In this document: positions 1-7,058 of the stretch, in pieces
Layout: every line of letters starts with the position of its first letter
Position numbering within the stretch: position 1 is the stretch's first letter
From: an uncultured Acetobacteraceae bacterium
GTDB taxonomy: Bacteria; Pseudomonadota; Alphaproteobacteria; Acetobacterales; Acetobacteraceae
Direction of reading: 5' to 3'
Length of the DNA: 15,848 nt
NCBI GenBank assembly: GCA_903839965.1
Contig: CAIMEK010000541.1
Span: 1-15,848 of the forward strand
Position numbers and translations under genes: made by a program
Notes under the pieces: model-generated
What the model saw: the letters and a program-made list of their open reading frames with translations, nothing else
What the model was told of the DNA's origin: nothing
Database searches by the model: none

Positions 1-107
1 AGCGTGCCGATATCCTTGTGGTTGGTGCTGAACAGCCAGCGGGCGGCGAACCCGGGCTTGTGGCCGTGCTCGCCATGGGCGACGTGATCATGCGTGGTGA
101 CGCTCAT
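1..107 (-). CDS. ctaD: Cytochrome c oxidase subunit I, N-terminal fragment (runs off the window)
   Basis: Only the first 35 codons are present. They read MSVTTHDH, a histidine-rich stretch, then RWLFSTNHKDIGTL, the highly conserved start of the first membrane helix of heme-copper oxidase subunit I. In this family the subunit carries heme a, heme a3 and CuB in the cytoplasmic membrane, but none of those ligands lie in this piece. The start is supported by AGGAGA about 8 bases upstream of the ATG. The gene lies 28 bases after coxB on the same strand, the usual cox gene order, so the two are almost certainly co-transcribed. Confidence 0.9.
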   Translation of the reverse strand, partial: MSVTTHDHVAHGEHGHKPGFAARWLFSTNHKDIGT

Positions 108-135
108 CCCCGTCTCTCCTTCGCGCGCCGGCCGG

Positions 136-975
136 TCATTGCGCCACCGTGGCGACGCGGACGAGCGCCGAGGGCGCCGCCTCGGAAAACTTCGTCCTGG
201 CCTGCGCCACCCATGCGGTGAACGCCTCGGGCGCCAGCGCCTTGATGGAGATCGGCATCATGCTGTGGTTGGTGCCGCAGATCTGGTTGCATTCCCCGTA
301 ATAGTCGCCGGGCACATCGACGTTCACCCAGGTCTCGATGGTGCGTCCCGGAATCGCGTAGCGCTGCACCCCGAGGCTGGGGATGTAGAAGCTGTGGATC
401 ACATCGGCGGAGGTGGTGAGGATGCGGATGTTCTTGCCGGCCGGCACCACGAGCGGGTTGTCCACGTCGAGCAGGCGAAGCTGGCCCGGCTTGAGCTGGT
501 CTTCCGGCACGATGTAGCTGGAGAAGTTCAGGCCGCCGCTGTCGGGGTAGGTGTACTCCCAGTACCATTGGTGGCCGGTCACCTTGATGGTCAGGTCGGC
601 GTGCTGCGTGCGGTCCTCGAAATACACCAGGCGGAAGCTGGGGATCGCGATCACCACCAGGATGAGCACCGGAATGACCGTCCAGGCCACTTCCAGCACC
701 GTATTGTGGCTGGTCTGGCTCGGCGTGGGATGGCGGCGCGCATTGTAGCGGAACACCACCCAGGCCAGCAGGCCGGCGACGAACAGGGTGATGACGGTGA
801 TGATGATCAGCACGAGATCGTGCAGCGACTCGATGGAGCGCTGCACCGGGCTGTGCGCCGTCTGCATGCCGATCTGCCAGGGCTGCGGCACCTGTGCCGC
901 GGCCCGGCCGCTGATGGCGATGGTTGCAGTGGCGAGTGCGACGAGCACGGCCCCAAGCCGCCCGACGAGATGCAT
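136..975 (-). CDS. coxB: Cytochrome c oxidase subunit II, CuA-binding
   Basis: This 279-residue protein accepts electrons from cytochrome c through the binuclear CuA centre and passes them to subunit I. A signal peptide covers about residues 1-27 (AAA|Q is a plausible cleavage site). Two transmembrane helices follow at about 52-76 and 92-117, then a periplasmic cupredoxin domain. The aromatic electron-entry patch GHQWYWEY is at 134-141. CuA ligands are visible as H194 (VIHSFYIP), C229, C233, H237 and M240. The position normally held by glutamate between the two cysteines is Q231 (CNQIC instead of CSEIC/CSELC). In the family that residue binds CuA through its backbone carbonyl and the nearby Mg site through its side chain. 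Length is normal. The gene heads a coxB-coxA operon and has an FNR-type site upstream. The Shine-Dalgarno is weak (GGGG about 11 bases upstream). Confidence 0.95.
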   Translation of the reverse strand: MHLVGRLGAVLVALATATIAISGRAAAQVPQPWQIGMQTAHSPVQRSIESLHDLVLIIITVITLFVAGLLAWVVFRYNARRHPTPSQTSHNTVLEVAWTVIPVLILVVIAIPSFRLVYFEDRTQHADLTIKVTGHQWYWEYTYPDSGGLNFSSYIVPEDQLKPGQLRLLDVDNPLVVPAGKNIRILTTSADVIHSFYIPSLGVQRYAIPGRTIETWVNVDVPGDYYGECNQICGTNHSMMPISIKALAPEAFTAWVAQARTKFSEAAPSALVRVATVAQ

Positions 976-1042
976 CGGCAGTCAATCCCCCAACAGCGCG
1001 GCTTGACGCCCCGCATATCCGAGGGATGGGCTACAAGATCGT

Positions 1043-1056
1043 TTGATCTAGATCAA
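1043..1056. promoter_or_regulatory. FNR/FixK/Anr-type binding site upstream of coxB
   Basis: TTGATCTAGATCAA matches the TTGAT-N4-ATCAA consensus of FNR/FixK/Anr regulators in all ten specified positions and is fully palindromic. Its centre is about 74 bases upstream of the coxB ATG, in the 133-base gap after the preceding gene. A weak -10-like GATATG at 1019-1014 (minus strand) would place the site near -41.5 of the transcript, the class II activation position. The motif match is seen directly. The direction of regulation is inferred. Confidence 0.75.
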
Positions 1057-1108
1057 GGCCAATCCGGGGTGTTCGGCCCACGCCACGCGATAGTTTGACC
1101 AGGGGCGC

Positions 1109-1771
1109 TTAATTCGCCAGGCGTACCAGCGTGAACAGGCCGAAGGGCGGCACCTGGTTCACCACCGCGCTTTCGCGATCGCGGTTGCGCAGCAGATCCT
1201 CGAGCACGAAATCGGGATGCCATCCCAGTTTCCGCGACGCCGGCGCCAGCGCGCGCTCCACCCACCAGCGCGGCCCGCGCTCGGCGGCGAAGTGGTTCAC
1301 GAACAGGATATGTCCGCCCGGCCGCACCACCCGCTGCATTTCCGCCAGCAGGCGCCGCGGGTTCGGCACCACGGAGGCCACGAACATGCCCACCGCGATG
1401 TCGAAGCTGGCGGAGGGGAAGGTGGTCGCCTCGGCATCCATTTCCTGCAGGGCGGTCACGTTCGACAACTGCTCGCGGGCCACCCGGGCGCGCGCCAAAG
1501 CCAGCATTTCCGTCGACAGATCGATCCCCACGATGCGCTTGTCGCGCCGGTAGCGTGGCAATGCCAGGCCGGTGCCGACGCCCACTTCCAGCACCTTGCT
1601 GCCCGGCAAGCGGTTGACTTCGTCCACCGCGCGCCGCCGACCCCAGGCCGACACGCCGCCGAACGAGGTGTCGTAGACGGCCGCCCAGCGCCGGTAAGCG
1701 GCGCGCACGGCATCCGCATCCAGCGCCGCCGCCGGATCGGTTCGCCTGTGCGTCTGGGTCGTCTGGCTCAT
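1109..1771 (-). CDS. pmtA: PmtA-type phosphatidylethanolamine N-methyltransferase (class I SAM-dependent)
   Basis: A 220-residue soluble methyltransferase. The SAM-binding motif I is LEVGVGTGLALP (61-72), followed by the ribose-binding acid in VGIDLS (D84), then MDAEATTFP (111-119) and PGGHILFVNHF (151-161). LEVGVGTG plus the VNHF segment are typical of Rhodobacter/Sinorhizobium-type PmtA, which methylates phosphatidylethanolamine towards phosphatidylcholine using S-adenosylmethionine at the inner membrane face. I chose MSQTTQ as the start because GAGGGATT lies directly upstream of it. An in-frame ATG 52 codons earlier adds only low-complexity arginine-rich sequence. The gene lies upstream of coxB on the same strand but is separated from it by the FNR-type site, so it is probably a separate transcription unit. 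A related small-molecule or ubiquinone-type methyltransferase is the main alternative. Confidence 0.75.
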   Translation of the reverse strand: MSQTTQTHRRTDPAAALDADAVRAAYRRWAAVYDTSFGGVSAWGRRRAVDEVNRLPGSKVLEVGVGTGLALPRYRRDKRIVGIDLSTEMLALARARVAREQLSNVTALQEMDAEATTFPSASFDIAVGMFVASVVPNPRRLLAEMQRVVRPGGHILFVNHFAAERGPRWWVERALAPASRKLGWHPDFVLEDLLRNRDRESAVVNQVPPFGLFTLVRLAN

Positions 1772-1984
1772 AATCCCTCGTCCATCCGCTGTGGGAGTCC
1801 GCCGGTCGCGTCGATTCGCGCGGACAAGCCGCGGAGACCGGAACCTGTAACACGGTCGGGAGCCGAGAGGAAACCCATGTCTGGCCTGGATCGGGTCGGA
1901 CGCGTTCTCACCACGCGCCCCGAGCAACCGCCATCGCGACGAACCTGACGTCGCTGGACAGACCGATCATGGCAATCCGGGCCC

Positions 1985-2016
1985 GCGCCGACCCGCTCGG
2001 TTCGTCCGGGCGGCGC
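1985..2016 (-). terminator. Possible hairpin terminator after the cold-shock gene
   Basis: On the minus strand, GCGCCGCCCG pairs with CGGGTCGGCGC, with one bulged base and an 11-base loop, beginning 6 bases after the cold-shock stop codon. There is no T-run after it, so it is not a classical intrinsic terminator. It may instead be an RNA 3' stabilising stem. Confidence 0.35.
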
Positions 2017-2021
2017 CGAAA

Positions 2022-2231
2022 TCAGCCGCCTGCGGTCAGTTCCACGGCAGCGGCGCGTCCATTCTGTTGCTGCTCGATCTCGAAGCTGATGCTCTGACCC
2101 TCGTTCAGGGTCCGCATGCCGGCCTTTTGCACCGCGCTGATATGCACGAATACGTCCTTGCCGCCGGTATCCGGTGCGATGAACCCGTAGCCCTTGGTCG
2201 GGTTGAACCACTTGACAGTGCCTTTGGGCAT
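2022..2231 (-). CDS. cspA: Cold-shock domain protein, CspA family
   Basis: A 69-residue single cold-shock domain that binds single-stranded RNA or DNA and melts RNA structure. RNP1 is KGYGFIAP (13-20) and RNP2 is VFVHIS (27-32). The N-terminus MPKGTVKWFN and the length are typical of alphaproteobacterial CspA-like proteins. The start is fixed by a strong AAGGAGG at 2248-2242, about 10 bases upstream. Transcription probably starts about 95-100 bases upstream (see the promoter entry), leaving a moderate leader. The gene stands alone between the lipoprotein and pmtA. Paralogues are common in these genomes, so the exact csp letter is uncertain. Confidence 0.93.
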   Translation of the reverse strand: MPKGTVKWFNPTKGYGFIAPDTGGKDVFVHISAVQKAGMRTLNEGQSISFEIEQQQNGRAAAVELTAGG

Positions 2232-2333
2232 TGAAGCGCCGCCTCCTTGCTGCGGGCGCGGGTGTGGCCGCGTCCCTGTCGTCGCGGCCGGCCCATCCGT
2301 CTGCCTGCGCAATCAAGGCCAACCGCGGCCGGA

Positions 2334-2362
2334 ACGATACGCGACCTCGGTGGCGTCTGCAA
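2334..2362 (-). promoter_or_regulatory. Candidate sigma-70-type promoter for the cold-shock gene
   Basis: On the minus strand a -35-like TTGCAG (2362-2357) is followed, after 17 bases, by a -10-like TATCGT (2339-2334). Spacing and matches are reasonable for a housekeeping promoter. It would give a leader of roughly 95-100 bases before the cspA ATG. This rests on sequence inspection only. Confidence 0.4.
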
Positions 2363-2425
2363 TGGATAGCGAACAAAGCCGGCCCGGCCCCCAACCGCCG
2401 GCCGTCACGGCATCGGGTCGGCGAG

Positions 2426-3163
2426 TCAGCGCACCAGCGGCGACGGGTTGGGGGTGGCGAAGGGCACCGCCGAAGGCCGCGGCGGCGCGGGCGGCAGCGG
2501 CGGGGGCGAAGGAACCAGCTGGGGCGTGGCAACCGGGGGCGGCGGCGGCGCCAAATCCTGCTGCTCGACCGGCCCGGGCCCGGGAGCGGCCGGCGCGGTG
2601 GTCTGCAAATACTCGCGCAACGAGCGGCGAATCTGGAATTCGAACTCGACGTTCATGTCCGACATCATCTGCCTGACCATGTCATACAGTTCCGCCCGGG
2701 TCCCCTCCGGGCTGTCGTCGCGGATGGCGCGCGTGCGCGACACCCGCGCCTCTGCATAGCCCATGCGCGTGCCGCTCGCGGTGCGCATGTCGAGCCGCAC
2801 GGCGAACCGGCCGACGTAGTTCGACCTGACCTGCGCGATCGAGGCGTCCTCGATGACGAACGCCGCCCTCCCCGAGCTGCCCCCGGCGATCAGCCGGTCC
2901 TCGGCCATCTTGCGCAGGGCGTCCACCGGCGGCGTCGGGGCGAGGAACCCCTTCTCCCGGGTGCCGGCGCGCGGCGTCCAGCTGTCGTCGATGTCCACCC
3001 GCGCCACGTTCAGCTTCAGCGGCGTGAGGTATTCCCAGCCGAGCGGCCGGAAGGTCGGCGGCGGCTCGCTCTCTCCGCAGGCCGACAGCAGCACGGGCAG
3101 GGCAAGGACGGACACCGAAAAAGCAGTCAGAGCGGCACGTCGTGACACCCGGTTCGCGGTCAT
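2426..3163 (-). CDS. Proline-rich lipoprotein of unknown function
   Basis: A 245-residue protein beginning MTANRVSRRAALTAF, with a hydrophobic stretch ending in the lipobox LLSAC. C29 would be lipidated, so the protein should be membrane-anchored on the periplasmic side. SRRAAL also resembles a twin-arginine motif. Residues about 45-190 form a mixed alpha/beta domain (YLTPLKLNVARVDI, then YVGRFAVRLDM, then EFEFQIRRSLREYL) that I do not recognise as a named family. The last 50 or so residues are a disordered tail rich in proline, with runs such as PPPPP and PPLPPAPPRP. The chosen start has GGAG a few bases upstream and begins a proper signal peptide, whereas an earlier in-frame ATG does not. 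The gene lies 62 bases after hslO on the same strand and may be co-transcribed with it. Confidence 0.8.
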   Translation of the reverse strand: MTANRVSRRAALTAFSVSVLALPVLLSACGESEPPPTFRPLGWEYLTPLKLNVARVDIDDSWTPRAGTREKGFLAPTPPVDALRKMAEDRLIAGGSSGRAAFVIEDASIAQVRSNYVGRFAVRLDMRTASGTRMGYAEARVSRTRAIRDDSPEGTRAELYDMVRQMMSDMNVEFEFQIRRSLREYLQTTAPAAPGPGPVEQQDLAPPPPPVATPQLVPSPPPLPPAPPRPSAVPFATPNPSPLVR

Positions 3164-3225
3164 GGGGGCTCCGTCCGTTCTGGTGGCGATTCCGCCGCTC
3201 ACCCTGCGCACGCCGCGCCCGCAGG

Positions 3226-4185
3226 TCAACCGGGCGGCGCCCGGCCGCCGACCGCGGAGCGGGCGAAGCGGAAGTCGAAATTGCAGAACTCGCACGTCAT
3301 CACGATGTCGCCGTTAACCGCCATATGGTCGAGGTCGTCCTCGTCGAACCCCGCCAGAATGCCGGCCAGGCGCTGGCGCGAGCAGCGGCAGCCATAGGCC
3401 AGGGCGCGCGGCCGGTCGGCCGCCACCCCCTCGCTGTGGAACAGGTTGAACAGCAGCCGCTCCGGCTCCGTCGCGTCGTCCAGCAATTCCGCATCGGTCA
3501 CGGTCCCCGCCAGTATGCCGGCGGTGCGCCAGCTTTCCGCCTGCGCCTGCGCATCCAGGTCGGGGTCGACCCCGCCGCCGCCGGCGACCTTTTCCAGCAC
3601 CAGCGCCGAGGCGCGCCAGCCCGCCGGAGTGTATGCGCAGGCCAGCCGCAGCCACACCTGCAGCTGCTCGCTGGTGGCGAAATAGTGCAGCGCGATATCC
3701 GCCAGCCCCTCGCCGTCGAGGCTGACGATGCCCTGCTGGGCCGCCATGTCGGGCCCCTGGTCGACGGTGAAGGCCATGGTGCCGGCCCCGAGCAGCCGCC
3801 CGGCCGACGGCGCGGCGTCTTCGGCCAGCAGAGCGGCCAGCCGCTCCGGGTCGGCCCGGGCGTAGCCGCGCAGGGCGCCGTCGTGGCTGCAATCGGCCAG
3901 CAGCATGCCCACCGGCCCGTCGCCCTTGGCCTGCAGGCTGAAACTGCCGCGGAATTTCAGCGCCGTGGCGAGCGCGGCCGCCAGCGCGAGCGCCTCGCCC
4001 CTGAGGCCGGTCACCGCCGGGTGGCTGTCGTGGCGGGTCAGCAGCGCGTCGGCGAGCGGCCCCAGCCGCACCAGCCGCCCGCGCACGGGCCGCCGCGGCA
4101 GGTAGAAGGGCGTGACGCCGCGCGGCACCACGAGGTCGGGCACGTCGGGTCGCCCGGAGTCGAGGAAGGCAGGGGTATCGGTCAT
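3226..4185 (-). CDS. hslO: Redox-regulated chaperone Hsp33
   Basis: A 319-residue cytoplasmic holdase chaperone that is activated by oxidation when its zinc-binding cysteines form disulfides. The zinc site is complete at the C-terminus: CRC (C266, C268) and CEFC (C298, C301), with the 29-residue gap expected for Hsp33. Upstream, GEALALAAALATALKFRGSF and the MAFTVDQGP region match the Hsp33 core fold. I chose MTDTPAFL as the start because the region before it reads as intergenic. There is no clear Shine-Dalgarno there, and a TATCTA box lies only 8-13 bases upstream, so translation may be leaderless. The gene is divergent from the aldo/keto reductase. A lipoprotein gene follows. Confidence 0.93.
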   Translation of the reverse strand: MTDTPAFLDSGRPDVPDLVVPRGVTPFYLPRRPVRGRLVRLGPLADALLTRHDSHPAVTGLRGEALALAAALATALKFRGSFSLQAKGDGPVGMLLADCSHDGALRGYARADPERLAALLAEDAAPSAGRLLGAGTMAFTVDQGPDMAAQQGIVSLDGEGLADIALHYFATSEQLQVWLRLACAYTPAGWRASALVLEKVAGGGGVDPDLDAQAQAESWRTAGILAGTVTDAELLDDATEPERLLFNLFHSEGVAADRPRALAYGCRCSRQRLAGILAGFDEDDLDHMAVNGDIVMTCEFCNFDFRFARSAVGGRAPPG

Positions 4186-4192
4186 GGCGCAG

Positions 4193-4198
4193 TAGATA
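4193..4198 (-). promoter_or_regulatory. Possible -10 box of hslO (leaderless transcript)
   Basis: TATCTA on the minus strand lies 8-13 bases before the hslO ATG. A 4-of-6 match to TTGACA (ATGGCA) lies 18 bases further upstream. Initiation at the usual distance would fall at or next to the A of the ATG. The absence of a Shine-Dalgarno fits this. Confidence 0.35.
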
Positions 4199-4339
4199 GG
4201 GATGGTGCCGCCGGAGTGCCATCGGCGCCCGCCGATCCGCCGTGGCTGGGCAATTACGTCCCGGCGCAGCATACTGGGCACCGTGTGCCGTCAGGCCGGG
4301 CCTGCCGGGCGCACCGTTTGATCCGGCAAGGAGATTTCC

Positions 4340-5383
<1,044 letters not shown>

Positions 5384-5397
5384 GACCGCCCGCATAC

Positions 5398-5428
5398 GGA
5401 AACCCTTCCGCATTGCGGAAGGTTTTCC
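5398..5428. promoter_or_regulatory. 31-bp near-perfect inverted repeat: IclR-type operator or terminator
   Basis: The left arm GGAAACCCTTCCGCA (5398-5412) and right arm TGCGGAAGGTTTTCC (5414-5428) are reverse complements with one mismatch around a single central base. IclR-family operators are often short palindromes of the GGAA/TTCC type, and this one lies 43 bases upstream of the iclR-like start. The stem plus TTTT could also terminate the aldo/keto reductase transcript. Either reading is inference from position and symmetry. Confidence 0.5.
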
Positions 5429-5470
5429 ACATTCCTATGCTCCCCCCGGATCGTCGGGGCGAGGGATCGG

Positions 5471-6316
5471 ATGGTACGGCAGACCACCGTGGCGGAAGGC
5501 GCGAACGGCAAGCGCACGGCGCCTCGTTCGCGCCCGGCCCGCACCGGCAACGACCAGGTGCATTCGCTGGTGCGCGCGCTGGCGCTGCTCAACCGCATTT
5601 CCGAGGCCACCGACGGCGCCACCCTCACCGAGCTGGCCCAGCAGGTCGGCTTGCCGCCCTCGACGGCGCATCGCCTGCTGACCACGCTTGAGCAGGAGCG
5701 CTACGTCAGGTTCGACCACGACGGCCGCTTGTGGTCGGTCGGCGTGCAGGCCTTCGTCATCGGCTGCACCTTCACCCGCACCCGCAGCCTGGTCGGCATT
5801 TCCCGCCCGCTGATGCGCCGGCTGATGGAGGAGAGCGAGGAGACGGTGAACCTCGCCATCGAGGACCAGGGCGAAATGGTCTATCTCGCCCAGGTCGAAT
5901 GTCGGCAGATGATGCGCGCCTTCGCCCGGCCGGGCACGCGGGTGCCGCTGCATTGTTCCGGTGTCGGCAAAGCCGTGCTGTCGGTCTCGTCCTCGCGCAC
6001 GCTCGCCAGGTTCCTGCAGCACCGCGGCATGGCGCGGCTCACCGCCAAGACGATCACCTCGCCGGCGCAGTTGCGTGCCGACCTCGAGCACGCCCGCACG
6101 GTCGGCTACGCCGTCGACGACGAGGAGCATGCCGTCGGCCTGCGCTGCATCGCCGCACCGATTTTCGACGAGACCGGCGATGTTGTCGCCGCGGTCTCGC
6201 TCTCCGGTCCGATGGCCCGCATCAACGACGAGCGCCTGAGCCAACTCGGTGCCCTGGTCCTGCAAACCGCCCGCACCATCTCCACCGAAATGGGCGCCCC
6301 GCCAAATCTTGATTAA
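5471..6316 (+). CDS. IclR-family transcriptional regulator
   Basis: A 281-residue regulator. A basic N-terminal extension precedes a winged helix-turn-helix at about 30-85 (TLTELAQQVGLPPSTAHRLL is the HTH, 51-70). The IclR effector-binding domain spans about 105-275, with HCSGVGKAVL (161-170) and YAVDDEEHAVGLRCIAAPIFD (213-233) as its signature segments. The DDEE...G.RC.AAP pattern recalls regulators of glyoxylate, allantoin and related carboxylate pathways, but the ligand is not known. GAGGGA about 5 bases before the ATG supports the start. The upstream inverted repeat may be its own operator, since many family members repress themselves. Confidence 0.9.
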   Translation: MVRQTTVAEGANGKRTAPRSRPARTGNDQVHSLVRALALLNRISEATDGATLTELAQQVGLPPSTAHRLLTTLEQERYVRFDHDGRLWSVGVQAFVIGCTFTRTRSLVGISRPLMRRLMEESEETVNLAIEDQGEMVYLAQVECRQMMRAFARPGTRVPLHCSGVGKAVLSVSSSRTLARFLQHRGMARLTAKTITSPAQLRADLEHARTVGYAVDDEEHAVGLRCIAAPIFDETGDVVAAVSLSGPMARINDERLSQLGALVLQTARTISTEMGAPPNLD

Positions 6317-6344
6317 TTAATGGGATCAAAGGGCCTGGACCCGC

Positions 6345-7030
6345 CTATACCGAACAGCAATCTGCGTCACGTGTCGGGTTGCCTGGGAGCGAAGGTGCGT
6401 TCCACGCGCCGTGGAGATTTGCGGGCTGGATGTTGAGGGCCGCCATCCCGGCATCGGAGACCTTGATGCCCTTCCCGTAAGCACTGGCGTCGATCCGGCA
6501 GGCGGCGGTAAGGCCGGTCTTGGTTCGAGTGTTGGCGATCAGCTGGACAATGACCTGATGGCTGACCAGCGGCTTGCCACGCCAGTTCTGGGTGATGAAG
6601 GCGAACAGGCGGTGCTCAATACGGTTTTACTTGCTGGTGCCGGGCGGCCGATGGCAGCCGGTGATGGCGCTTGCGAGTTCATCGGCCAGGACTTGCAATT
6701 CGCGTTTCCACAGACGCACCCGCGCGCCGTTGCTGCCGCCGCAATCCCCGGATCAAGTCCGGGAACCGGTGATCAGCAGCCGCGTCGCGCCAGGATAGCG
6801 GGCGGCGCCGAGTTCATGCCACCAGCGCCGGATGCTTTCGACAGCGAAGGTCGCAGTGTCGTGGTTGATGCCGAGATTGACCCATCCGGCGTTGGCGGCA
6901 ATGTCGTAAACCCCGCAGGTACGGCCTTGCCGAGTTCGGGGATGACGAAGTCGTGCACCCGGACCGGCTCGGGCTGACCCTTGGGCCGTAACTCCCGGTC
7001 ACCAGCATTTCCACCAAGTGCACGTGCGAT
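6345..7030 (-). pseudogene. Decayed ISAzo13-family transposase, C-terminal half
   Basis: Minus-strand reading starts near 7030 with GDRELRPKGQPEPVRVHDF, then shifts frame by -1 near 6915. It continues as CGVYDIAANAGWVNLGINHD, then FAVESIRRWW, CGGSNGARVRLWKRELQ, HRPPGTSK, NRIEHRLFAFITQNWRGKPL and ends at a TAG (6345-6347). These blocks match the ISAzo13 group of DDE transposases: the second catalytic D (DCGGSNG) and the E (RIEHRLF) are still visible. The N-terminal half and first catalytic D are missing. In-frame stops lie at 6753-6755 (inside an inserted palindrome) and at 6627-6629, where W of the usual TSKWN is replaced. It cannot make an active enzyme. No flanking target duplication could be recognised. 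Confidence 0.85.
6747..6763. repeat. REP-like palindrome inserted in the transposase remnant
   Basis: CCCGGATCAAGTCCGGG has 6-bp arms and a 5-base loop. The same core is, from general knowledge, a frequent dispersed palindrome in alphaproteobacterial genomes. Here it interrupts the conserved transposase block LLIT..DCGGSNG, adds about 18 bases while keeping frame, and introduces a TGA. Confidence 0.6.
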
Positions 7031-7058
7031 GGGTTGGGTCGCGGCCATGCTTTTGCTC

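Noticed and set aside
1772..1927. Longer N-terminus for pmtA from an upstream ATG
   Set aside because: The extra 52 residues are Arg-rich and unlike the family. The ATG at 1771 has a good ribosome-binding site and gives the normal length.
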